The position numbers and the translations under genes were made by a program. DNA of 64,000 nt from Oegoconia quadripuncta (Eukaryota; Arthropoda; Insecta; Lepidoptera; Autostichidae): assembly GCA_949316235.1 (NCBI GenBank), contig OX438760.1, positions 684,501 through 748,500 of the forward strand, read 5' to 3'. Below are positions 45,401 through 54,834 of this stretch, piece by piece. Below the pieces are notes generated by a model. The model did not search any database, was not told the origin of the DNA, and was given only the letters and a program-made list of their open reading frames with translations. Position 1 is the first letter of the stretch. Every line of letters starts with the position of its first letter.

Positions 45401-46387
45401 TGAAATAAGATTAGCGTTCAAATTAGGTACATGAACAACGTCACTAATCTTCGTAACCTCATCACACATCGTAATAGAAATATCGCCAACGCCTTCACTG
45501 GATAACACCTCTCCATTAGCAATAGTCACTTTGCCGGTGGGATATCCTTTCACGTTCTCCATCCATTCTCGTCTTGAAGTCATATGGGCCGACGCCCCAG
45601 AATCTATGTACCATTTAGTACTCTCCACGTCACCAATGACATTCAACGCACTTAAAGAGTTTCTATGATTCTCAGATTTCTTTTTCTTGTCCTTCTTATG
45701 GGGACAGTCTGGACTCTTATGGCCTGGCTCCCGACAGTCGTAACAGATAATCTGTTTCTTAGTTTTTGATGAAGATGGCTTAGATTTCTGATTAGTCCGT
45801 GTTTTCAGGGCAGTATCCTGGTTATTCTCCTTTGGTTTATTCAATTCATTCAACAATTTCGTCTTTATCAAGTCAACAGTAATTTCTACATTTGAGTTCT
45901 CCAATGCCATAACAAGAGGGGCATACTGTGGAGACAAACCTCCAAGAAGAATAGCAGCGATTGAAGCATCTTCTATGATCTTGCCGATATCGGCAAGGTC
46001 CTGGACTGTTGACATAACAGCATTAATGTACATTTCTATATCGTTGAAATCATCTAGACAGTACCTGTACAACTTCCGTTCGAGGCTTATTCTTCGTCCT
46101 AAGCCTTTGTCTTCATACGCAGAGGACAAGGCTTTCCACGCAGCTTTAGCCGTTTCACAAGGTCTGAGAAGGGTGATTGCCATACCATCAACTGTGAGAC
46201 AAATTTTCGATAACGCAATCTGATCGTCACGCAACTTTTTCTCAGCGGTAATTTGATTACCTTCAGGGTATCCGGCAACAGTTTCCCATAAATTTTCGTG
46301 TATTAGGTACATACGCATCTTGAATTTCCAAACACCAAAACCGTCTCTGTTTACTAGCGGTTTTATTACAGAAATTGAACTTGACAT
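42437..46387 (-). CDS. Copia-type Gag-Pol polyprotein, 1316 aa, intact
   Basis: A single uninterrupted frame. Residues 1-210 are a copia-like Gag (DUF4219/UBN2-style) region, followed by one zinc knuckle CYDCREPGHKSPDC (215-228). The aspartic protease has active site DSGA (262-265). The integrase has the HKRLGH…CVACVEGK zinc-binding region and the catalytic region with RSDNGTEY near residue 523 and NSIAERINRT. The reverse transcriptase begins near WYHAMRDEYQALLEKKTWIL and has YVDD near residue 1000. RNase H has TDADFANC and ALSSTEAEYMAL near residue 1205. This order (PR-IN-RT-RH) is diagnostic of Ty1/copia. It makes the virus-like particle, copies the element RNA and inserts the cDNA. Length is normal for the group, and no key residue is missing. 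Confidence 0.96.
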   Translation of the reverse strand: MSSSISVIKPLVNRDGFGVWKFKMRMYLIHENLWETVAGYPEGNQITAEKKLRDDQIALSKICLTVDGMAITLLRPCETAKAAWKALSSAYEDKGLGRRISLERKLYRYCLDDFNDIEMYINAVMSTVQDLADIGKIIEDASIAAILLGGLSPQYAPLVMALENSNVEITVDLIKTKLLNELNKPKENNQDTALKTRTNQKSKPSSSKTKKQIICYDCREPGHKSPDCPHKKDKKKKSENHRNSLSALNVIGDVESTKWYIDSGASAHMTSRREWMENVKGYPTGKVTIANGEVLSSEGVGDISITMCDEVTKISDVVHVPNLNANLISVKKAVDNGFCVVFDKSGCNFYNSSVFSCTGISLLHGSICGGLYSLDCTVNVPRQLSAFDVHSDVSRYQLWHKRLGHLCRIGMDCLKKDQVVGIDYSTVDKEPCVACVEGKLSRKPFKRIPYKRATSVLELVHTDVCTLSETSFQGSKYVLFFIDDFTRMIFAFFISSKAEVKDKFCIFKSLVEREKGLKIKVLRSDNGTEYVNTDLTNYLQMEGIQHQTTVPYSPQQNSIAERINRTIIEKARSMLSGSSLSPAYWQDATETAVYLKNRTPHRALEGKTSFELWYGKQPNLSHLRVFGCRALIHVPDCNRKKLDVKATEHIFVGYSDDPNSYCFRDAKYPRRLVKSRDVVFFEDTFRDLEEKGKGVKYQLAPGALKPARVPLFLSPQSRVDVPQPARLPLCSQIDSTTNSREDPIPGPSIVADFEPSQLGFAPSPEQLEESDSDVEVAEPRYNLRPRKIHNTAANCVCMQTISSQMDEPTTYQQAVNAVDRDNWYHAMRDEYQALLEKKTWILVNRPNKKVIPCKWVYKLKKNAHGDIIKYKARLVAKGYNQVHGVDYYETFAPVIRNSSLRVLIALAAEMGLKMRHLDVDTAFLNGDLQEEVYMDQPPGFKSKGDEDKVCLLQKSLYGLKQAPRAWNIKLNEVLSKIGFIRLPTEPCVYKKLLGSELILLAVYVDDIIVFYQNEKSFDAVKCDLQKYFTLKDLGPLKYYLGLNISTENGEIRVNQKSYIEFLLEKFNLGQAKEYDTPLANSKIGALQDSDCKNNHYAYLNLIGCLMYLAVNTRPDIAFAVSYLSQYNNKYNSTHWVAAKRVLQYLKGTIDHSIIYKKTGELLVGYTDADFANCVHDRRSYTGYCFKLANGPVSWASKKQPTVALSSTEAEYMALTDAAKEAIYLRRLISEVCDIKYPSITICSDSQSAQNLAHNPIHHGRSKHIDVRYHFIREKVSENVIVLQYTKSSDLLADVLTKCLGKVAHQRCINSIGLVKA

Positions 46388-46521
46388 TATTTCACAGCTA
46401 ATATGTCAAAGACGAAAAAATGAAAAATAAGCGAAATTATAATTTTCGCGACTTTCAACAAATATCTTTTACACGCACGTGTTAAATATTTAGTGTTCTT
46501 TACCTTTTCGTGCTGATAACG

Positions 46522-46665
46522 TGTGGGAAAATATAAAGTAAGAACACTAGATGTTTACATGGCAAATGTATATTTGGAAGTGATTGTCACAGTAAAAGCA
46601 GATGTTCTATACTAAAAATTCAAAATAAAATAGTTCTAATATGGCCAGTATCACATCTTACAACA
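46522..46665 (-). repeat. Copia 5' LTR
   Basis: 144 bp, matching the 3' LTR. It is followed (minus strand) by the leader and, 134 bp on, by the gag-pol start codon at 46387. Confidence 0.93.
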
Positions 46666-46998
46666 ATGATACTACATGATATTCTCTAAAATATCCTCGA
46701 ACAATGTTTTATGTTATTTCAAATAAATGTGAACGTACGAGACATTGTAATTGACCTTTTATGCTCCAGTAACTAGATAGAGATAAGTTTAAAAAAATGA
46801 AAGTAATGTTTTAAGCAGTTTATTTGCACATTTAAGTGTTTTGTTATTACAATGAATCATTTTGATTTTAACATGATAGTTTAATAATAAATAAAAGATA
46901 CTTAATTTGTTAAAATGGTTGTTTATTAAGAAAAATCAGGTAATTAATTAATTATGTTTTCAAAATGACCGCCGTCAGCGGTTATGCAGGCCAGGCCA

Positions 46999-47282
46999 AT
47001 GAAAATTATCCAAGATGGATTGGCAGAGGCGGTCCAGTAGCATGGCCCCCGAGGTCACCAGACTTGACGCCTCTTGATTATTATTTCTGGGGCTACATGA
47101 AGCAAAAAGTTTATGCTGTGCCAATAATTTCAAGAGACCAGCTGAAACAGAGAATCGATGCTGCTGCCGCAGAAATAGCGCAGAATCATGCAGAAATAAG
47201 GCGAACTACACTAAGGATGTCATTTAGGGCCCTGGCCTGCATAACCGCTGACGGCGGTCATTTTGAAAACATAATTAATTAA
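46999..47282 (+). pseudogene. Tc1/mariner-type transposase, C-terminal fragment
   Basis: Encodes YPRWIGRGGPVAWPPRSPDL then TPLDYYFWGYMKQKVYAVPI and a helical tail to a stop at about 47282. The W-P-x-R-S-P-D-L-x-P-L-D-Y motif holds the last catalytic acidic residue of the DDE/D fold in this superfamily. The first two catalytic residues and the DNA-binding domain are absent. The open frame continues upstream to 46965 only through the inverted arm, so those residues are not original. Confidence 0.8.
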
Positions 47283-47927
47283 TTACCTGATTTTTTAACA
47301 AATTAAGTATCTTTTATTTATTATTAAACTATCATGTTAAAATCAAAATGATTCATTGTAATAACAAAACACTTAAATGTGCAAATAAACTGCTTAAAAC
47401 ATTACTTTCATTTTTTTAAACTTATCTCTATCTAGTTACTGGAGCATAAAAGGTCAATTTCAATGTCTCGTACGTTCACATTTATTTGAAATAACTAAAA
47501 ACATTGTTCGAGGATATTTTAGAGAATATCATGTAGTATCATAATAATTAAAAAAAAACATGATGTTATAGGGACATTTTTCGTTTTTTTATTTTTAAAC
47601 TTAAAGAAATACAGTTTTGTTGGTCGAATTTTAAGTTTATTTCTTTTTTAATAAATTATTTATTTGTTTTGGGATAATTTTCATAACTTAATTTGATGAA
47701 TAATAATAACAGCACTGAATTAAAAAAAAAGAATTGGGAAAGACGTAAAAACAAAGAAATTATGACTAAAATAGTGCAGAAGGTCAGAGATGTCTATTAA
47801 AAAAAAAGAATTAACAATTTTTAAAAACCAAAAGCAGTTAGGTCTCTAAATTTAAATGATTTATCGATAATTTTGTATAAATTTTCAAACTACGCCCGCT
47901 GGTCACTTCTCTCCGGGACACATTGTA

Positions 47928-48716
47928 TAACATTAATAAGAATAATATATAAAATAATACATAACTATACCTTAATAAAATAAGAATAAGAAAACTTTAT
48001 TTGATCCATTTAGCGACACTTTATACAATACATTTACTTATTACCTATGTACTACATAACACAACATAGAAATGTGGAACTTAATATAAGTAGGTATGCA
48101 TTGGCTAGTTTTCGGTGTCGCAAAGTGGCATCAAATCACGTCCCCAACTCAGCATTTGTATATATATATACCTACATACAATAAGGTGTGCTTATGCGCC
48201 CGCATTGCGCATGGGAGTTCACCGCAAACTTCGGCTATGTTAGCCATCTTCGAACACACCAGCGTCAAACCGATTAGGAGTCGAGGAAGTGGTTCCTATG
48301 GCCGAAGTCGGTCTCCCTCCGGCAAATATTTTGCGAAACGATCCAGTCACCAAAAAAGTTTGAGAACCGCTCTCCGATGCTGTCATAGTCACTCGATTTA
48401 TTTATAATTTACAAAAACAATTTGTTACAATCTGTGTTTAAGTGTCCATGTGCCCCATATTATGTCATCGTGATATTTATTTAACAAGACTCAATATTCA
48501 AAGTGTAATAAACTGCTATTTTGTAACTGTTGGGACAATATCAAGAATAACTAACAAACCTGAATCTGTATTGAATCGATGCTTGTTTACACAGAGCGGA
48601 TTGCTACAAAATAATATTTGGGTAACCCTGAAATAACATTTATCTCTGGAGTGTGTCTTAGTTTTGCCATAGTATATGCTATTGGTAGAGCGACTTCAAT
48701 ATACCTACAACGTGTA
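47928..48716. other. No gene recognised
   Basis: AT-rich sequence with a short repeat at 48101-48156 shared with 25692-25752. No coding region is supported. Confidence 0.45.
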
Positions 48717-49145
48717 CTGCCCGCCCACGGCCGACAATCGGTGACCGATTTTTTATAAGAGAAAAATGGAACGTACTGATTGCAATATTTCAATGCCAAC
48801 GTCCTACAAAAAATCGGTCACAATATCGATGATAAATAAATAATAATAATAAAAATTTCGGACACTTACACCAATCATCTAGTCCCAAACTAAGCAAAGA
48901 TTGTGCTATGGATACTAGATAACGGATAAACATACATAAATATTTATATAAACATCCAAGACTCGGGAATAAATGTACGTATTCATCACACAAACATTTA
49001 CCCCTCGCTGGATTCGAACCCGCAACCGTTGGTTTCGCTGATAGGGTCACTATCCACTACACCAATCGGTCGTCTGATAAAAGTATTGACGAAAAATCGT
49101 CCCGATTATCAGCCCTACAAAAAGTCGGTCGTGAGCGAGCACACT
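48717..49145. mobile_element. MITE-2 copy interrupted by a SINE
   Basis: Starts CTGCCCGCCCACGGCCGAC as at 37139 and shares the CAATATTTCAATGCCAACGT and CCTACAAAAAGTCGG blocks. It is split at a TGATAAA site by SINE-B (48832-49075). A partly inverted repeat of its end follows at about 49155-49215 (GTGTGCTCGCCCACGAC). Confidence 0.65.
48832..49075 (-). mobile_element. SINE-B, full length, with target duplication
   Basis: A complete minus-strand SINE-B with a (TTA)n-type tail, tRNA-like head at 49000-49075 (B-box complement GGATTCGAACCCGCAACC) and TGATAAA duplicated at both ends. The element interrupts MITE-2, so it is the younger of the two. Confidence 0.85.
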
Positions 49146-49215
49146 AACGGAGATGGTAGGGTGTGCTCGCCCACGACAGACTTTTGCAGGACCGATAACC
49201 GGCCGATTTTTTGAC

Positions 49216-50310
49216 AGCAGCATTATAAATAAATTTCGTCAGCCAGAACCACCCGAAAGATTAGGTTACTAACAGCTTTTGTGCTACAAGTTTTGGAAAT
49301 ATATGAAAAATAAATCAATTCTGATTCGATCATTTATTCATTCCTGCTTCTTTTTTGTTACTTCTGATCAACCTATAGTATGTGTGACCGTGGCATTTGT
49401 TTGCTGTAATTATGAAAGCGTATATAAGGTCTAACAAAATTAACCCGACAATCGTTGCAGAGTGTATGTATAGAATGTACCTATTACGAAAAAAAAAAAA
49501 AACCCTAATGTTAACAGATTTTATTCAAAAAATTAAATTTAGAAATGTAAATTTTGTGAGTTGAACATTAATGGCCGCGCGCTCTAAGTACTTTGCCACA
49601 ACACACAAACACGTGCCGCGGTATGTTTGAAGACGCCGAAAGGCGACCACTCACCGCTCGCCGCCGGCGCTTGCCCCGGCGCCGCGACTTGCTGTGATTT
49701 GTTGCGCCCTGTGCCCCGCCACCCCCTTTGGCGCCTCCAAATCAATGGAACGTTGCCTGTTTTTTCTCATTGATAAAACAAAGTACAATCGAAATGAAAA
49801 GTCTGTTAATGTGTATTTTTTTACTCGGAAACAACTTTTTTAAGGCTACTTTTTTTAATGAATATATTATTTTATTGTCATGTACGTGCAATTGCCAAAG
49901 TTAGGGTTTGTCGGATTGATTTTGTTAGACCCTATATACAGTCTATCTAGTTTCTGTTCCTGTCCTGCTGTCCGTTTACAATAGTGTCTCTACTGTATTC
50001 ATGTTTCTACTAAGTTGCTTCTAGGAAACTGCTTCATTTACAAGGTTAATATAGTCTACTGTGTTACTGCAAATTTCAAGTTAAGAAATTCGAGTTAATT
50101 TCAGTACCATTAGAAATACATAAATAACGATTTAAGTTTAAAAAACAAAAAACTCGACAGCATATTTTGCATTTTACGAGCGCAATGTTGGTTTTTTACC
50201 ATAAATGTTTCCTATGACACTCCAGGATTCAAAGCGAATCCAATGACACCATGCATTTCAAAATCGGTCAAGCCGTTTAGGTTACAGGAGGTAACATAGA
50301 AATCTACATA
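49216..50310. other. AT-rich DNA with a GC-rich island; no coding region recognised
   Basis: Apart from the GC-rich island at about 49570-49745, described separately, no gene or repeat was recognised in this interval. Confidence 0.4.
49570..49745 (-). promoter_or_regulatory. GC-rich island, candidate 5' noncoding exon/promoter of the K2P gene
   Basis: A sharply GC-rich block in AT-rich surroundings. On the minus strand it ends in GCGGCGAGCG|GTGAGTGG (donor at about 49650), a strong consensus splice donor. The K2P leader near 31632 has an acceptor-like TTTGTTACAG, so the two could be joined by an intron of about 18 kb. This is inference from composition and splice consensus only. The block could equally belong to an unrelated gene or be a chance GC-rich patch. 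Confidence 0.3.
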
Positions 50311-50312
50311 TA

Positions 50313-51096
50313 CAGGGTGTAATCGTTAAGTGTGCACGGAATGTAGTTACGGAATAATCGCCTATTATTCCGTAACTATTATAGATATCAAAAGACTTTA
50401 AACTGATATCGAAAATACTTTACCTAATGAGTAAAATGACATTAATAACTTTTTAAATAAAACGAGAAATATCCAAAAATATTACATTAAGCACTCCCAT
50501 ACATTTAGCATGAGATAGTAGAGATTTTAGTTTCCTTATTTTAAGTGGAATAGTATCAACTCATTTTACCCTTATCATTTTATAATTACATAATTGTATA
50601 ATAGTATAATTGTATTATGATAGTGATGAATTTCAAGTAGATACACGTGTAGGTTAATTATCTTACCACTTCAAATTAATAATAAACCTTCTTTCAATAT
50701 CGCATTGATTTGAACTGGCTGAAAAGCAACATACTAAATAAAAACAAAAAAAAAGATACTATTTGGTGTTCGTTCTAAATTCAAATTCTTTATCGCGGAT
50801 TCTAACCGAAAATGTTAAGGAAAGTTCATTTAGAAACTGTAAATAGAGCTCGTCATTGTATTGCACAACGAGGACGTCACTACGAACATCTGCTTTGAAT
50901 AGGTACAAAATTTTGTACTTACTAAGAAATACAATGTTTAATATATTTTTTTTTGATATTTCTCGTTTTATTTTTAAAAAGTTATTAATGTCACTTTACT
51001 CATTAGGTAAAGTACTTTCGATATCAGTTTAAAGTTTTTTGATATCTATAATAGTTACGGAATAATCGCCTGTGCACATTTAACGATTACACCCTG
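50313..51096. mobile_element. MITE-3 (TIR CAGGGTGTAATCGTTAA), about 780 bp
   Basis: The termini CAGGGTGTAATCGTTAAGTG and their complement lie beside TA dinucleotides (50311-50312, 51097-51098). The inverted similarity continues inward about 150 bp (ATTACGGAATAATCGCC and GATATCAGTTTAAAG blocks). The interior has no open frame. The ends and TA target suit a Tc1/mariner-derived non-autonomous element. Confidence 0.78.
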
Positions 51097-51217
51097 TATA
51101 CATACTTACTTACATACACTCGGAAAACATTACCCTTCTTCCTTAGGCAGTCGGGTAAAAAGACTGAAAATTAGCCAAGAATTGATATGAATCTAACTTC
51201 CAACTAATCTAATATTA

Positions 51218-51432
51218 TAAATGCGAAAGTTTGGATGTTTGTTTGTTTGTTGCTTAAAAACGGCGAAACTGATGAACGGATTTGGATAAAATTTTGGTAT
51301 ATAGGTAGAATATACCCTAGATTAAGATATTGAATATTTTTTATCCCGATAAAGTGAGTAGTTCCGCGGGATAAATAAATTTCCGCGTTAAATTTATTCC
51401 ACGCAGACGAAGCCGCGGGCGGAAAGTATAAT
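51218..51432 (+). mobile_element. CGGCGAAAC-type short repeat
   Basis: Contains ACGGCGAAACTGATGAACGG, GATAAAGTGAGTAGTTCCGC and the closing ACGCAGACGAAGCCGCGGGC. A widespread lepidopteran non-coding repeat by style; partner copy at 25060. Confidence 0.7.
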
Positions 51433-51470
51433 AAATAAATATTTCGGACACTTACACCAATCATCTATGC
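51433..51470 (-). repeat. SINE-B 3' end fragment
   Basis: CGGACACTTACACCAATCAT is the 3' end of SINE-B in minus orientation, directly abutting the preceding repeat. Confidence 0.6.
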
Positions 51471-51995
51471 TTTTTTTTCTTTTTTTTTTTTTTACTATAA
51501 GATATATTTTCAATTTTGTATTTATTACTTAGAATATAATGAATATAAAGAATACTTTGTTCTTCCTCAATAAATTCAGATTTTAGATTCCATAATTTAT
51601 TATTACTTTCATGTCCACATAAGTATTAATAAAGTTATAGAACATTTACATTCAGAGTGTGCAATTTTTAATGGCCTGTTCTTTCGTTTCGTTTTTACGA
51701 ATATTCACGTAAAAATGCGCAGTTAAAACGGTGAGAGTACATACTTAATGTCTTAGATCAAGAAAAAAGATAGACGGAGCGCTAATATATAGTTAAGTGA
51801 GGCCACTTTAAACGTGTGTGAGTTATCGATGGCGCGCGTGACGTCGATCACATGGCCAATCGTCACCTACTGTGTGCGAAGTCGTGATATTCTTCTCACG
51901 CTTCCCGAAGGGAAGCGTGGGGAGCCTACTCTCCAGACAATGGTCTGCTGCTAGGAGTGTCTGCCGCTATCTGTTGAAACAAATAGGTCATTAGG
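51471..51995. other. No gene recognised
   Basis: Includes a T-rich run at 51470-51494 and a small hairpin around CACGCTTCCCGAAGGGAAGC (about 51898). Nothing else was supported. Confidence 0.45.
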
Positions 51996-52141
51996 GTGGT
52001 TATTATTATTAAATACAAGTATAAAAATAATAATTACACAGGTGGCGTGGGAGCGCACGATCCGGCCCCCCCCCGCCCCGCGGGATTTCGCCCGCCGGTG
52101 TGGCCGGCCGGTGATCTCGCCGCGCGGCGCGGTTGGGCGGT

Positions 52142-54834
52142 TCAGGACTCCGAATCCGTGGTGTCCACCACTAGGTCTCTGGGCAGCTGTCTGAAGTCGG
52201 GCGGGCGCGCGTGGTGCGGCGCCAGCCCGTGGATGTGTGGGAGTGAGGACTCGTCCGCTCTAAGGAACTGGGACTTGGCTAAGCGTTTCACGAAGCGATC
52301 CAGGCTTTCCATTTTAAGGTCTCTCTGGATCACTGCGTTTCGAACGAAACGGGGAGCACTTACTATTGAACGAAGCGTCATTGATTGTTGCGACTGCAGC
52401 TGGGTCCTGGACGCTTCACCGGCCAGTGAATACCAGGCTGGTGCTGCGTAGGTGAGACGCGTTCTAATATACGTCTTATAGACGCCTATTTTCGCGCGTA
52501 CTGGAAGCTTTGAGGTCAACACCGGCCGGAGAAGCGCCCGTGCTGCGCGCGACTGCCCTATCGCGTGTTTCACGTGCGCCTTCATGTTCAAGCACCGGTC
52601 AATGTAGACCCCTAGGTATTTCACCACGGGGGCCCACTCGATCTCCTGTGCGAACAGTCTGACGCGTGGTGGCTCTTTTTGACGAGGGTGTGTCCTGTAA
52701 ATGTTAATAGCTTGCGTTTTGTTAACATTAACTGAAAGTCTCCACTTACTTAGCCAGTCGGGGAGAACGTCCAGAGTCCTCTGTATTTTTTTGACGGCGT
52801 GTTTGGCGTTCATGGACGACGCGTAGTACGCCGCGTCGTCCGCAAACAGGGCTAGAGACGTACCGTCTTCCACTGGGATGTCGTCTGTATACTTGGCGTA
52901 GCAGATCGGCGACAGGCAGCTACCTTGAGGCACTCCAGCCTCGATGACGCGCTCCGGCGACAGGGCGTCTTCCACCGCTACTTGGAAGCGCCGGTCTGCA
53001 AGGAAGGTGGCCACCGTCTTGACGACTCGCCTCGGAGTCGTAGACGTGGACAGCTTGTACAGCAGGCCTTGGTGCCAGACGCGGTCGAACGCTTTCTCCA
53101 TGTCGAGAAGTACTGCCACTGTGCGCTCCCTCCTGTTGAGGGCGACGGCCGTGTGGTGCAGTACTTTCGTCAGCTGCAACGTGGTTGAGTGCTCTGCCCT
53201 GAAGCCGAACTGCTCATCCCGTGGAGTCAAATGGGGGGTCATATGAAGCAGAAGTAGTTTCTCGAACACCTTTGAGATGGTCGGTAGGAGTGTGATGGGT
53301 CGATAGCTTTCGGGTTTCATAATATTCTTACCGGGTTTCGGCAGCATGATGACGCGGCCGAGCTTCCAGTTGGTCGGAAAGTGACCCGTTCTCAGGATCC
53401 CGTTGAATAGCCGTGTCACAACTGCCACCGCACGCGGTGGCAGGTGACGCAGCGCCTTGTTGGTGATCTTATCTGGTCCCGGGGCTTTACGAAGCTTCGT
53501 CTTGTGGATCATGCGTTTCACATGACCCGGGGTGAAGACTATGGGGTCCTCGGTGGTGGCTATCGGCTCTGCAAAATAATCGGCGAGGTGTCTACTCACT
53601 TCTGCTTCATGTTCTGCATCGTGTGACGGGTTCGGCTTAAACTGACGCTCTAGGCAATCGGCGAAAATTTCAGCTCGATCCGCGGCGCGGTAACGCGGCG
53701 TCCCGTCGCAGGCCAGTAGAGGGCGTATCGGTTGCGCTTTGTTTGTTATTAACCTACATAGCTTATGTATGGATGTCACATCGTTTTCAGCTGAGTCGAT
53801 AGTGCGTTGCCATGACTCGGTCGCCACCGTTGCCAGGGCGTCCGAGATCTTCGCTGCTAACGAGTTCAGTTGAGACTTCATGAGTGGACAGCGGGTCCTT
53901 TGCCATTGCCTTCTCATTCGCCTTTTATCGGTGATCATTTTTTTAATGAACGCCGGTATGGCTGTGAGGGCGGCTTTTTTGGGAACATCTATGGTGGCGT
54001 GTTTTAGGGCGTTCTGCGTGTGCTCGCTGAACGCGGCTGCCAGCTGGTCTACGTCCTCTGGCGTACTCACTGGCCTGGTGGGGAGGTGCTGCGCTACGTA
54101 CGCACCAAACTGGTCCCAGTCACACAATGCGCGTGTCTTGGGTGGCGGTTTAACTGTGTGTTCTTCACTTATGGTGACTAACACAGGTTGATGATCCGAG
54201 ATCATATGGTCGTCTAATACCTCAGAATGCACACTCGTGGGGTCGAGGCCGTTTATGATTGCGAGGTCAATGACGTCCGGCATGTGGGTAGTTATGTGCG
54301 GGTAGTGGGTAGGCACTTCCGGTCCCTGTACGTACCTCTACGCTCTGCGTCATCAAATAGGCGGCGTCCATCGTTGTTAATCGACATAGAATTCCAAGCT
54401 ATGTGTTTACAGTTCATGTCCCCGGCTATGACCGTGCGGTAAGGCGAGTCCAGTAATGTATGGACATCAGCCACGCATAGTCTGTCCGTCGGAGGCTTGT
54501 ATACTGCAAATACACGTAGCGGCTTATCATTGGTGCAAATCTCTACGCCTAACGCATAGATAGATTGAAGCTGTACATACGGTATCGGTTGGTGGACTAT
54601 TCTCCTCCTGACTAGAACGGCCAGGCCTCTGTAGACCCGGCCGGTGTCGGTGGCTTCGTCTTTCCGATAGGTATAAAAATTTGGAAGCTTCAACTTATCG
54701 ATTTTTCGTAAATGGGTTTCTGATATGAGCACCAAGTCGATATTTTGGTCGACCACTAGGGCTCGCAGAAGGTTTATCTTGTACTTAGACAAGCCTTCGG
54801 CGTTCCAGTGCACTATTCTGAGTGTATTAGCCAT
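52142..54834 (-). pseudogene. Jockey-type LINE ORF2 (endonuclease-reverse transcriptase), frameshifted
   Basis: The first frame (54834-54292) encodes the apurinic-like endonuclease: RIVHWNAEGLSKYKIN, LISETHL (catalytic Glu), and GDMNCKHIAWNS (Asp/Asn). A frame change between about 54345 and 54320 moves the rest into the frame ending at 52142 (TGA): MISDHQPVLV (catalytic His of the endonuclease), then the reverse transcriptase with KAPGPDKITNKALRHL, YRPITLLPTISKVFEKLL, GVPQGSCLSPICYAKYTDDI and LFADDAAYYAS, and a C-terminal region ending DTTDSES. No RNase H domain is visible, as in jockey. All other motifs are intact, so a single indel (or a sequencing error) separates this from a coding copy. 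Confidence 0.9.

Larger units (their letters stand above)
42208..46665 (-). mobile_element. Complete Ty1/copia LTR retrotransposon
   Basis: Two 144-bp LTRs (42208-42351 and 46522-46665) appear identical on reading, both TG…CA in minus orientation. They are flanked by the 5-bp target duplication ATGAT (42203-42207, 46666-46670). The empty site is confirmed by the matching arm of the host mariner-like element, where one ATGAT is present without an insertion. A purine tract GGGTGGA abuts the 3' LTR. CGTTATCAGCACG next to the 5' LTR is a plausible primer-binding site. One intact gag-pol frame lies between the LTRs. All signs point to a recent, possibly still active insertion. Confidence 0.95.
41819..47925. 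mobile_element. Mariner-like element with about 700-bp inverted repeats, carrying a nested copia
   Basis: The outer termini CAATGTGTCCCGGAGAGAAG and their exact complement lie beside TA dinucleotides (41817-41818, 47926-47927). The left arm is 41819-42207 plus 46671-46998, separated by the copia insertion. The right arm is 47229-47925. The arms are near-identical over about 700 bp. Only about 230 bp of unique DNA remain between them, encoding a transposase fragment. The mirrored inner ends both contain the last codons of that transposase, so the left arm looks like an inverted duplicate of the 3' end. Non-autonomous foldback derivative of a Tc1/mariner-type element. Confidence 0.85.

Noticed and set aside
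46965..46998. MTAVSGYAGQANEN as the true N-terminus of a transposase
   Set aside because: These codons lie in the inverted arm, so they are the mirror image of the gene's own 3' end and not original coding sequence.
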